A DNA stretch of 46,511 bases from positions 1-46,511 of the forward strand of contig DJXD01000023.1 in assembly GCA_002449585.1 (NCBI GenBank). Direction: 5' to 3'. A program made the translations under genes and the position numbers. The notes under the pieces are model-generated. The model had not been told where the DNA came from. It saw only the letters and a program-made list of their open reading frames with translations, and did no database searches. Positions 24,730 through 32,555 of this stretch are shown piece by piece. The first letter of the stretch is position 1. Each line of letters opens with the position of its first letter. This stretch comes from Ruminococcus sp. UBA7013. Its GTDB lineage: Bacteria; Bacillota; Clostridia; Oscillospirales; Ruminococcaceae.

Positions 24730-27259
24730 ACCATGTTTTTCCTCTAGTGACATCTGCCGGGAGCGGAACGGATAACTGTACCGCATGGATCATTTCCTCA
24801 TGAAGCACTTGGGCGGCCTGATCAGCATCGGCAAGGGGCACTTCAATAATTAATTCATCATGCACCTGCAAAATCAATTTTGCCGAGGGAACTTCATGTT
24901 CCAGTCTGTCATGCACACGGATCATAGCTAATTTAATAATATCCGCAGCAGTTCCCTGCACAGGCGTATTCATAGCGATTCTTTTCCCGCTGGCCTGTAT
25001 CTGTTTATTAGAAGCCTGCAATTCGGGGACATAACGCCGTCTATGAAACATGGTGCAGACATAGCCGGATTTTTTAGCATCACTGATGATCTGATTCAGA
25101 AATACAGATACATCCGGATAAGATCCCAGATAATCGGCAATATATTGTTCTGCTTCCTGCTTAGACACATGAATATCTTTTGAAAGGGAAAAAGCGCCCA
25201 TGCCATATAGAATGCCGAAATTGATTGCTTTGGATGCGCTTCTCATTTCGGGGGTGACTTCTGATTCCGGTACATGAAAAATATTTGCCGCTGTTGTCTG
25301 ATGAATATCTGCACCAGATCTGAAAGCTTCCTGCATGGCCTGATCATGACTCAGATGCGCCATTAATCTTAATTCAATCTGACTATAATCAGCATCCAGA
25401 AAAATGCATCCATCAGCAGCTTTAAAAAATTTTCTCATCTGTCTGCCGATTTCCGTGCGTACGGGAATATTCTGTAAATTCGGCTCAGTAGAAGAAATTC
25501 TTCCGGTGCGTGTTTCGGTTTGCTTATAATTTGTATGAATGCGGCCATCTTCGGGAGATACGGCTTTCAAAAGGCCATCCACATAGGTTGACTGCAATTT
25601 TGTATACTGTCGATAGGCAAGAATCAGATCTATGATTTCATGTTTCGGGCGGAGTTCTTCCAGAACTTCTGCGCTTGTCGAATAGCCTGTCTTTGTTTTT
25701 TTAGAAACCGGAAGTTTTAATTTTTCAAACAGGATCACACCTAATTGTTTTGGAGAAGCAATATTAAATATTTCCCCGGCAATTTCATAAATCTGCTTTT
25801 GCAGATTCAGGATTTGAGAATCCAGTTCACGGCCAAAATCTCTGATGCCTTCTTGATCAATAAGAACTCCTGTATATTCCATAGAAGCCAATACTCTTGT
25901 CAAAGGCAGTTCTATTTTTTCCCAAAGATCAAGCATATTTTCTGATTTCAGACGATTCAGACCTTTTTCGTATAATCCAGCCAATGCATACAGATCAGCA
26001 TGTTCCTGCAAATCTTCCTGATAATAGGGTAGTTTCAACTGTCGGCACAGATCGGGAACAGAATAACTTTTCTCTGATGGATTCAGGAGATAGCCACAGA
26101 CAGCAGCATCAAAAATCACATGATTCAGCTTTCTGCCGTGGGAAAATGCATAATAATAATGCTGTTTTGCATCATCCGTAATTTTAGCAAGATCCGATTC
26201 CAGAAAATCAAGAATCTGATCTGTCTCATCTGTTATAAATAACTGATTTCCGATGCAGATCGAAAGCTGTTTTTTTTCTCCAAAACCTGCGATATCTATA
26301 AGCCGATAAGAAACAGGGCTTTCTGATTTCTGAATCTCAGAATAGCCAATCATCTGCATAACAGGGGGATTCAAAATCAATTCTTCCGGCTCTTCTGACA
26401 AGGGAGACAGATTCAGTCTCGTGAGAAGCTGATACATTTCCAGCTCTGTCAAGAGTCGGCGCAATGCATCTGTATCCTGTTTTCCGGGGATATACTCCTC
26501 TAACTGAATAGAAATAGGCGCATTTTTCACAATCGTTGCAAGATATTTACTATGCGCAGCATCCTGCCTGCCGATTTCTAATTTCTTCCGGATTCCAGAT
26601 TTCAGCTCTGCATGATCCAGCTCTGCATATAAGAATTCAATACTATGAAATCTCTGAATCAGATCTTTCGCTATTTTCTCACCGATCCCCTTCACACCAG
26701 CAATATGATCAGAACTATCTCCCATCAATGCTTTTAAATCAATCAGATAGACCGGATCAAACCCATATTCTTCCCGAAAAACTTCGGGCGTATATAATTT
26801 CACTTCTTTCGTGGCTACAAATCGAACAGATACATGCTCTGTCAGCAATTGCAGACTATCCCTGTCACCGGTCATAATCACACAATCATTTCCCGATCTT
26901 TCACACGCTTCTGCCAGTGTTCCCAGAATGTCATCCGCTTCAAATCCCTCCGCACCAATGCAGGCAATTCCCATATATTCCAGAATTTTTTTCAGATATG
27001 GCATCTGCATCGCTAATTCTTCAGGCATTCCCTTTCGATTGGATTTATATTCTGGGTCAGCTTCATGCCGGAATGTGGGCTTACTCAGATCAAACGCCAC
27101 TGCAATCGCTTCCGGCTTGATTTCATTGATCGCTTTTAAATACATGTTCATAAATCCAAACAGTGCATTCGTAAAAACCCCTTTCTGATTCGACAGCGGT
27201 CTGATTCCATAGAATGCCCTGTTTATCATACTATTCCCATCAATCGCCAGTAATTTCAT
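24713..27259 (-). CDS. polA: DNA polymerase I
   Basis: 848 residues. N-terminal 5'-3' exonuclease (KLLAIDGNSMINRAFYG, GFEADDILGTLAE, MTGDRDSLQL, GDSSDHIAGVKGIGEKIA), a middle domain, and a family A polymerase domain with DADYSQIELRLMAH (motif A), RSASKAINFGILYG (motif B) and VHDELIIEVP (motif C). The central 3'-5' exonuclease acidic residues are not visible (YRLIDIAGF replaces the DxE motif), so proofreading is probably absent, as in many Gram-positive Pol I. ATG at 27259 has GGAGG nine bases upstream, preferred over the start at 27280. Confidence 0.97.
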   Translation of the reverse strand: MKLLAIDGNSMINRAFYGIRPLSNQKGVFTNALFGFMNMYLKAINEIKPEAIAVAFDLSKPTFRHEADPEYKSNRKGMPEELAMQMPYLKKILEYMGIACIGAEGFEADDILGTLAEACERSGNDCVIMTGDRDSLQLLTEHVSVRFVATKEVKLYTPEVFREEYGFDPVYLIDLKALMGDSSDHIAGVKGIGEKIAKDLIQRFHSIEFLYAELDHAELKSGIRKKLEIGRQDAAHSKYLATIVKNAPISIQLEEYIPGKQDTDALRRLLTELEMYQLLTRLNLSPLSEEPEELILNPPVMQMIGYSEIQKSESPVSYRLIDIAGFGEKKQLSICIGNQLFITDETDQILDFLESDLAKITDDAKQHYYYAFSHGRKLNHVIFDAAVCGYLLNPSEKSYSVPDLCRQLKLPYYQEDLQEHADLYALAGLYEKGLNRLKSENMLDLWEKIELPLTRVLASMEYTGVLIDQEGIRDFGRELDSQILNLQKQIYEIAGEIFNIASPKQLGVILFEKLKLPVSKKTKTGYSTSAEVLEELRPKHEIIDLILAYRQYTKLQSTYVDGLLKAVSPEDGRIHTNYKQTETRTGRISSTEPNLQNIPVRTEIGRQMRKFFKAADGCIFLDADYSQIELRLMAHLSHDQAMQEAFRSGADIHQTTAANIFHVPESEVTPEMRSASKAINFGILYGMGAFSLSKDIHVSKQEAEQYIADYLGSYPDVSVFLNQIISDAKKSGYVCTMFHRRRYVPELQASNKQIQASGKRIAMNTPVQGTAADIIKLAMIRVHDRLEHEVPSAKLILQVHDELIIEVPLADADQAAQVLHEEMIHAVQLSVPLPADVTRGKTWYDAKN

Positions 27260-27273
27260 AAAAATTTTCCTCC

Positions 27274-27302
27274 AAAACAAAGCCCTCCCCGCAGGGAGGG
27301 CT
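27274..27302 (-). terminator. Terminator of the pilB-pilT unit
   Basis: Perfect 9-bp stem AGCCCTCCC/GGGAGGGCT with a four-base loop, followed on the minus strand by TTGTTTT. It overlaps the polA upstream region, so polA depends on read-through or on a promoter inside pilT. Confidence 0.88.
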
Positions 27303-27313
27303 GAAAATCATGC

Positions 27314-28384
27314 TTAATTTGTACCATTGAGGAATCTGTAAAATTCTGCCTTACTCTGACATTTTTCAAGAGCGGCACTTTCTGCAACAATGCCACGGCG
27401 GACAAATCTGGCAAGTTCCTGGTCAAGGCACATCATGCCGTGCTGTTTACCGGACTGGATCGCAGATAACAGCAAATGCACTTTATCATCACGAATCATG
27501 GCAGAACATGCATCTGTTACGTTCAGAATTTCCATGCAGGCAACACGGCCTTTTCCGTCTAGTGTCGGCAGCAATGTCTGTGATACAACACCTACCATGT
27601 TTCCGGCCAGCTGTGTTCTAATCTGTCCTTGCTGATGTTCCGGATAAGTATCAATAATACGGTTGATGGTATCAGCGGCGGATGTCGTATGAAGCGTAGA
27701 CAGCACCAAATGCCCTGTTTCTGCGGCGGTAATCGCTGCGCTGATCGTTTCAAAGTCACGCATCTCACCAACAAGAATTACATCCGGATCTTCACGAAGT
27801 GCCGCACGCAGTGCCATAGCAAAGTCCGGCACGTCATCGCCAACTTCTCTCTGATTGATCATGCAAAGTTTATTCTGATGTACATATTCAATAGGATCTT
27901 CTACAGTGATAACATGCGCACTCCTGTGAACATTGATATAGTCAATCATCCCGGCCAATGTTGTAGATTTTCCCGAACCTGTAGGGCCTGTTACCAGAAT
28001 CAGGCCACGGGGACGCATGGCGAAATCAGCCAGAACCGGCGGAAGATCCAAATCATCCAGTGTGGGGATATCATTCCGAAGCAGACGAATCGCAATTGCC
28101 GCATGCCCTCTCTGAAAATACACATTCACACGATGACGATAACCCTGTGTTGTCTGGAATGAAAAGTCTGTATCTTTATGCTGGCGGACACTTGCCATCT
28201 GAATATCATTTGTCATCTGATTGACAATAGACATTGTTTCCTCATCATCTAATTCCGGATATTTTGCAATTCTCCGGAGCGCACCATGCAGACGGACAAC
28301 CGGCGGCATTCCATAAGTAAAATGTAAGTCAGAACAGCCGATTGCACGGACTTCATTCAGAATTTTATTAATATCAATTGACAT
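27314..28384 (-). CDS. pilT: Type IV pilus retraction ATPase PilT
   Basis: 356 residues. Hexameric ATPase that depolymerises pili. Walker A GPTGSGKS at 133-140, Asp box, Walker B (DPDVILVGEMRDFET) and His box (GHLVLSTLHTTSAADTI); N-terminal domain shorter than in PilB and no tetracysteine zinc site, which separates PilT from PilB. Its presence indicates retractile pili and possible twitching or DNA uptake. 24 bases downstream of pilB with GGAGG. Confidence 0.96.
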   Translation of the reverse strand: MSIDINKILNEVRAIGCSDLHFTYGMPPVVRLHGALRRIAKYPELDDEETMSIVNQMTNDIQMASVRQHKDTDFSFQTTQGYRHRVNVYFQRGHAAIAIRLLRNDIPTLDDLDLPPVLADFAMRPRGLILVTGPTGSGKSTTLAGMIDYINVHRSAHVITVEDPIEYVHQNKLCMINQREVGDDVPDFAMALRAALREDPDVILVGEMRDFETISAAITAAETGHLVLSTLHTTSAADTINRIIDTYPEHQQGQIRTQLAGNMVGVVSQTLLPTLDGKGRVACMEILNVTDACSAMIRDDKVHLLLSAIQSGKQHGMMCLDQELARFVRRGIVAESAALEKCQSKAEFYRFLNGTN

Positions 28385-28408
28385 AATTTTCCTCCCATTG
28401 GAATTTTA

Positions 28409-30085
28409 TTATACAGCATACGTAACATGAACCAGCTCAGCCATAGAGGTGACACCTCTCTGCACGAGTTCAGAAACGTTATCACGAAGCAGCTTCGTGC
28501 CATTTTCTTTGGCTTTTTCTTCAATTTCTTCCTTGCTTCCGTTTCTTGCAATAATCGTAGAAATACCGGCGGTACAATGAATAATTTCATGAATTGCCGT
28601 TCTGCCTCGATAGCCTGTATTATTGCATTCCGGACAGCCCTGTGCATCATAAACCGGAATCGGTGTATAAACATCTTCCAGCTTCATCAGCTTATTTTCA
28701 TCTTCATCAGAAAAACGCTGTACTTTGCATTTCGGACAAAGTACTTTTACAAGTCGCTGCGCAATAACGCCGATCAGAGAAGTTGCTACCATGTAAGAAG
28801 CAACACCCATATCAATCAGACGAACGATTGTAGAAGCCGCATCATTTGTATGCAGTGTAGATAATACTAAATGTCCCGTGATAGCGGCACGGATACCAAT
28901 GTCAGCCGTTTCAGAGTCACGCATCTCACCGATCATAACAATATCCGGGTCTTGACGGAGGATAGAACGAAGAGCGGCGGCGAATGTCATACCTGTTTTC
29001 GCATTAACCTGTACTTGATTGATACCATCAATGGCTTTTTCAACCGGGTCTTCTACGGTGATAACATTTACATTCGGCTTAGCCAGTTCACCAAGTGCGG
29101 CATAGAGTGTAGTGGTTTTACCTGATCCAGTAGGGCCAGTTACCAGAATAACGCCATGAGGGCACTTGATCATAGATTCAAATAACTGATAGTTATAATC
29201 TGACATACCTAAGTCAGTGATCTTTCTCAGGGCGATATTACCAGTTGACAAAATTCGAATAACGATCTTTTCGCCATGTACCATAGGCAGGGAAGAAACA
29301 CGCACGTCAAGCGTTGTTCCATCTACGACCTGTGTGAAACGACCATCTTGAGGAACACGCTTTTCAGCGATGTTCATACCAGAGATCAGCTTCAGACGAG
29401 TAACAAGCGCATTATGCACAACATTGGAAACATTCATCAGTTCCACCAAGTCGCCATTTACACGAATTCTGATTCTGGTATAAGTCTTAAACGGTTCAAT
29501 ATGAATATCTGTTGCATCTGCTCTATAAGAGTTTTCAACAATTGTAGTTGCCAGCTTAACGATTGGTGCGCTTTCAATTCTGTCTTTGGAATCATCATCC
29601 TGCTCATCATCCTGGAATCTGGTCACGCTTTCGAGAACGCTGTCGACATTTTCCATAGAATACAGATTACCGATTGCTTTGTTAATTGCAGATTTAGTAG
29701 CTAATACTGGAATCGTATCCATACCAGTCTGCATTTTAATATCTTCCAGAATATTAAAATTAATCGGGTCATCTGTGGCGACTGTCAGACGGCGACCCTG
29801 CACATTGATTGCGATAACTGTGTATTTTCTTGCCAGAGATTCCGGAATTTTGCGGACAGCTTCATCATCAATATCCACATTGCCCAGATCCACATAGGGA
29901 ACACGCAGTTTTGCAGCCAGAGCTTTGGAAAGGCTGACTTCTGAAATAAAGCCGAGCTCTACGACCAACTCGCCAAAGCGTTTGTTATTGCCGGATTCTT
30001 TCTGTTTTCTCAGCACTTCATCCAGCTGGTCATGTGTGATCAATTTCTGTTCTACCAGATAATCACCAATACGAATATTTCTCAT
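28409..30085 (-). CDS. pilB: Type IV pilus extension ATPase PilB
   Basis: 558 residues. N-terminal GSPE_N/MshE-like domain (IGDYLVEQKLITHDQLDEVL), N2 domain, then the ATPase core with Walker A GPTGSGKTTT at 317-326, RQDPDIVMIGEMRDSETA, and GHLVLSTLHTNDAA. Four cysteines, CPKC (450-453) and CPEC (484-487), form the zinc-binding site of extension ATPases. The MshE-like N-domain of this family binds c-di-GMP in some bacteria; whether this one does is unknown. First gene of the pilB-pilT pair; no clear promoter upstream. Confidence 0.97.
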   Translation of the reverse strand: MRNIRIGDYLVEQKLITHDQLDEVLRKQKESGNNKRFGELVVELGFISEVSLSKALAAKLRVPYVDLGNVDIDDEAVRKIPESLARKYTVIAINVQGRRLTVATDDPINFNILEDIKMQTGMDTIPVLATKSAINKAIGNLYSMENVDSVLESVTRFQDDEQDDDSKDRIESAPIVKLATTIVENSYRADATDIHIEPFKTYTRIRIRVNGDLVELMNVSNVVHNALVTRLKLISGMNIAEKRVPQDGRFTQVVDGTTLDVRVSSLPMVHGEKIVIRILSTGNIALRKITDLGMSDYNYQLFESMIKCPHGVILVTGPTGSGKTTTLYAALGELAKPNVNVITVEDPVEKAIDGINQVQVNAKTGMTFAAALRSILRQDPDIVMIGEMRDSETADIGIRAAITGHLVLSTLHTNDAASTIVRLIDMGVASYMVATSLIGVIAQRLVKVLCPKCKVQRFSDEDENKLMKLEDVYTPIPVYDAQGCPECNNTGYRGRTAIHEIIHCTAGISTIIARNGSKEEIEEKAKENGTKLLRDNVSELVQRGVTSMAELVHVTYAV

Positions 30086-30177
30086 TGAGATACCTCCGTT
30101 TATATAAATATTTTTATGCGTAGCAAAATTTTGTCCTGGATTTCATCAGCACAGGAAGGATTTTCTGATTTTAAGGC

Positions 30178-30206
30178 TTGTCAAACCGTTTTCTTTGTGC
30201 TATAAT
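30178..30206 (+). promoter_or_regulatory. Promoter of the prepilin peptidase gene
   Basis: TTGTCA, 17 bases, TATAAT on the plus strand, about 35 bases before the ATG; AAGGAGG lies eight bases before the start. Confidence 0.82.
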
Positions 30207-30241
30207 AGAATCATCATCTATTTTTCAAGGAGGGCATTATC

Positions 30242-31129
30242 ATGCTTCATAATGAATTCATGGAAACTCCGTTTTACATTATGTTTTACCTCATTGTATC
30301 TTTCTATGGGTTATGTATCGGCAGTTTTCTGAATGTAGTCATTTTTCGTCTGCCAAAGAATGAATCTCTTGTCAAGCGTTCATCACACTGCATGACATGC
30401 GGCGCAAAAATCCTCCCTAGGGATAATGTGCCGGTACTTGGCTGGCTGCTTCTCAAAGGCAAATGCCGCAGCTGCGGAGAGCCGATTTCAAAGCGTTATC
30501 CCATTGTGGAATCACTTAACTGTATTGTTTATCTTATTACATTTGCAGTTCTTGATTTCAGCCTGCAAACGATTTTATACTGTTTCTTTTTCTCTGCATT
30601 AATCTGTATCGCCTTTATTGACTGGGATACGCAGGAAATGGATCTGAGAGTATTATTTTTCATTGTTGTTCTTGCGCTTCCGGATCTGATACTTTCTGTG
30701 ATCCGGCTGGTTTCAGAAGAAACATTCCGGAATCTTCCGGCATTTCTAACAGCGGCCAATCTGCCGCTTTCTTCTCATCTGATTGGATTGATCTGTATCG
30801 GCCTGCCGTTTTTCCTGATTGGAGAGCTTAGCATTCCGGTGATCGAAAAAAAATTTGGAGAACGTTTCCGGGCGATTGAACTCGGAGATACTATTTTAAT
30901 GGCTTTTGGTGGCCTGTTGATCGGCTGGAAAGCTACTGTGATTTCTGCTTTTTTTGGCATCTGTCTTGCTGCTGTCTGCGGATTAATTTTAAAGCGCATC
31001 AATGGAGAATCCAAATTTGCATTTGGCCCTTATTTGGCCATGGGGTTGTTTTTGGGAACATTGTTCGGCGAACAGCTTTTAAACTGGTATATTGCCTGGG
31101 TGACTTATGATCCCTATGCACTCGCCTGA
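30242..31129 (+). CDS. pilD: Prepilin peptidase / N-methyltransferase
   Basis: 295 residues, polytopic. Aspartic membrane protease that trims prepilin leaders and methylates the new N-terminal residue. N-terminal GSFLNVVIFRLP, two CxxC pairs (Cys50/53, Cys75/78) of the methylase-associated loop, and active-site Asp127 (FIDWDTQEMD) and Asp216 in IELGDTILMA. The second motif is normally GxGD; here Glu213 takes the first Gly position. It is the only pilus gene on the plus strand, between the two minus-strand pil units. Confidence 0.94.
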   Translation: MLHNEFMETPFYIMFYLIVSFYGLCIGSFLNVVIFRLPKNESLVKRSSHCMTCGAKILPRDNVPVLGWLLLKGKCRSCGEPISKRYPIVESLNCIVYLITFAVLDFSLQTILYCFFFSALICIAFIDWDTQEMDLRVLFFIVVLALPDLILSVIRLVSEETFRNLPAFLTAANLPLSSHLIGLICIGLPFFLIGELSIPVIEKKFGERFRAIELGDTILMAFGGLLIGWKATVISAFFGICLAAVCGLILKRINGESKFAFGPYLAMGLFLGTLFGEQLLNWYIAWVTYDPYALA

Positions 31130-31135
31130 ATTTTA

Positions 31136-31177
31136 AAAAATCGGCAGTCGGAATGCAATCTTTCCGACTGCCGTTTT
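31136..31177. terminator. Bidirectional terminator between pilD and the minor pilin gene
   Basis: Twelve-base perfect stem CGGCAGTCGGAA/TTCCGACTGCCG with T-rich runs on both sides: TTTTGATTT on plus, ATTTTTT on minus. It serves two convergent units. Confidence 0.93.
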
Positions 31178-31192
31178 GATTTCTAATCAAGA

Positions 31193-32143
31193 TTATGGAT
31201 TTGTATTGATTTCTGAACCGTAGCTATAAACCAGATAATAACTATCCAGTGCAGCACCTGTAGGATTATAGAAAATTCTCGTGCTGTTGGTAAGTGATCC
31301 GTTTTTACGGTTATTTGGTGCGCTAGTGGTACGGGCATGATTTCCAGGGGAAGCGATCTGGCTAATTGTCAATGTATTATCGCCGAAATCCAGTGCATTT
31401 GCGCCGGGATTTTCATCAACGACATAATAATTCAGATCTGCCAGACTGCGACCCATGATATTAGCAAGAGACATATCTGCTGTTGTAAAGAAAGTATAAA
31501 TATTATTATTCACTTTCTTGTTTGTCTCTGTCTTGATTGTGAAAGTTGTCCGGGATGCGCTTATATTTCCAGCAAGATCGGGATAAGTCGGTGTTCCTGT
31601 CATATCCCAGCTGGCTGTATCACTAAAATCACCGGGCTTGATTTCAAATCTATAGCTGTCATAATAAGCCTTATTAATTCCATCTGGCAATGCGGTTTTA
31701 TTCTTCACCAGTACGGCCTTATTTGTAAAATCTGCATCATACACCCAGCTTTTAATTTGTGTGTTGACAATTCCTGTTGTTGGATTAGGATTATTATCAA
31801 TATACATCACATGTACTTTTCCAGTTGCATATTTAGGAAGCGCATCCGTTGAGCCTGCTTTGAGGACACCTTCATAATAATATTCTGCAAAATCTCTTGC
31901 AATGACATCTTCATCCTGTGTGCCATTATAAATATCCAGAAATTCCGCCGCTGTGAGTTCTCCTTCCAGATAATCTGTAATCGTTGTGACAACAGCATTT
32001 CCGCTTTCATATGTTTCTGACTGAATCATGACTTTGGAAACAGGTGTCATCAGCTGCATTGCACCAAACATGATAATTCCGAAGATTGCCATGACGACGA
32101 TCAGTTCAATCAGAGTAAAACCCTTTACAGTTGTTTTCTTCAT
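31193..32143 (-). CDS. Minor pilin-like protein (PilW/PulJ-like)
   Basis: 316 residues. Class III signal MKKTTVKG/FTLIELIVVMAIFG with Glu at +5, then a large Ser/Thr/Asn-rich outside domain. Twice the size of the major pilin, as usual for minor pilins that prime or cap the fibre. No family-defining motif seen beyond the N-terminus. AAGGAGG lies eight bases before the ATG. Last gene of the pilC operon. Confidence 0.85.
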   Translation of the reverse strand: MKKTTVKGFTLIELIVVMAIFGIIMFGAMQLMTPVSKVMIQSETYESGNAVVTTITDYLEGELTAAEFLDIYNGTQDEDVIARDFAEYYYEGVLKAGSTDALPKYATGKVHVMYIDNNPNPTTGIVNTQIKSWVYDADFTNKAVLVKNKTALPDGINKAYYDSYRFEIKPGDFSDTASWDMTGTPTYPDLAGNISASRTTFTIKTETNKKVNNNIYTFFTTADMSLANIMGRSLADLNYYVVDENPGANALDFGDNTLTISQIASPGNHARTTSAPNNRKNGSLTNSTRIFYNPTGAALDSYYLVYSYGSEINTNP

Positions 32144-32156
32144 GAGACTGACCTCC

Positions 32157-32540
32157 TTAATTCAGAATATAGAATTGCAGACTTGCATTAGTATCCAGAT
32201 TGGTATCACAATTTTTGCCAGAAACAGAATCTGCCGCTTTTGTATCATACCGATTACCCGTCACAGAGCCGTAGCTCCCAACGGTGAAAGTGACAGGCTG
32301 TTCACCGTTGGATTCGCCGCTTGCACTACAATAGGTGTCAAGCGTGTTTTTGTCTTTGACACTTCCGATAGAAGATTCTGCCTGTGTTTTATTATTCAGG
32401 TGATTGGAATTCATCAGCATAGATTTGGCTACTGTTCCGATCCGTGCCATGAGTGTCCCCATGATGGTGAAAACGAACAGGGCAACAATAATTTCTACCA
32501 GAGTCATGCCTTTGACTGTTTTTTTCTTTTTCAGCTTCAT
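32157..32540 (-). CDS. Minor pilin-like protein (PilV/GspI-like)
   Basis: 127 residues. Signal MKLKKKKTVKG/MTLVEIIVALFVFTIMGTL (split at the cleavage site): Met replaces the usual Phe at +1, and Glu at +5 is kept. Short outside domain with two Cys (TYCSAS and KNCDTN) that could pair. Between the large tip-like protein and the 316-residue minor pilin, which fits a priming complex of minor pilins. Confidence 0.85.
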   Translation of the reverse strand: MKLKKKKTVKGMTLVEIIVALFVFTIMGTLMARIGTVAKSMLMNSNHLNNKTQAESSIGSVKDKNTLDTYCSASGESNGEQPVTFTVGSYGSVTGNRYDTKAADSVSGKNCDTNLDTNASLQFYILN

Positions 32541-32555
32541 ACATAACCCTCCTTA

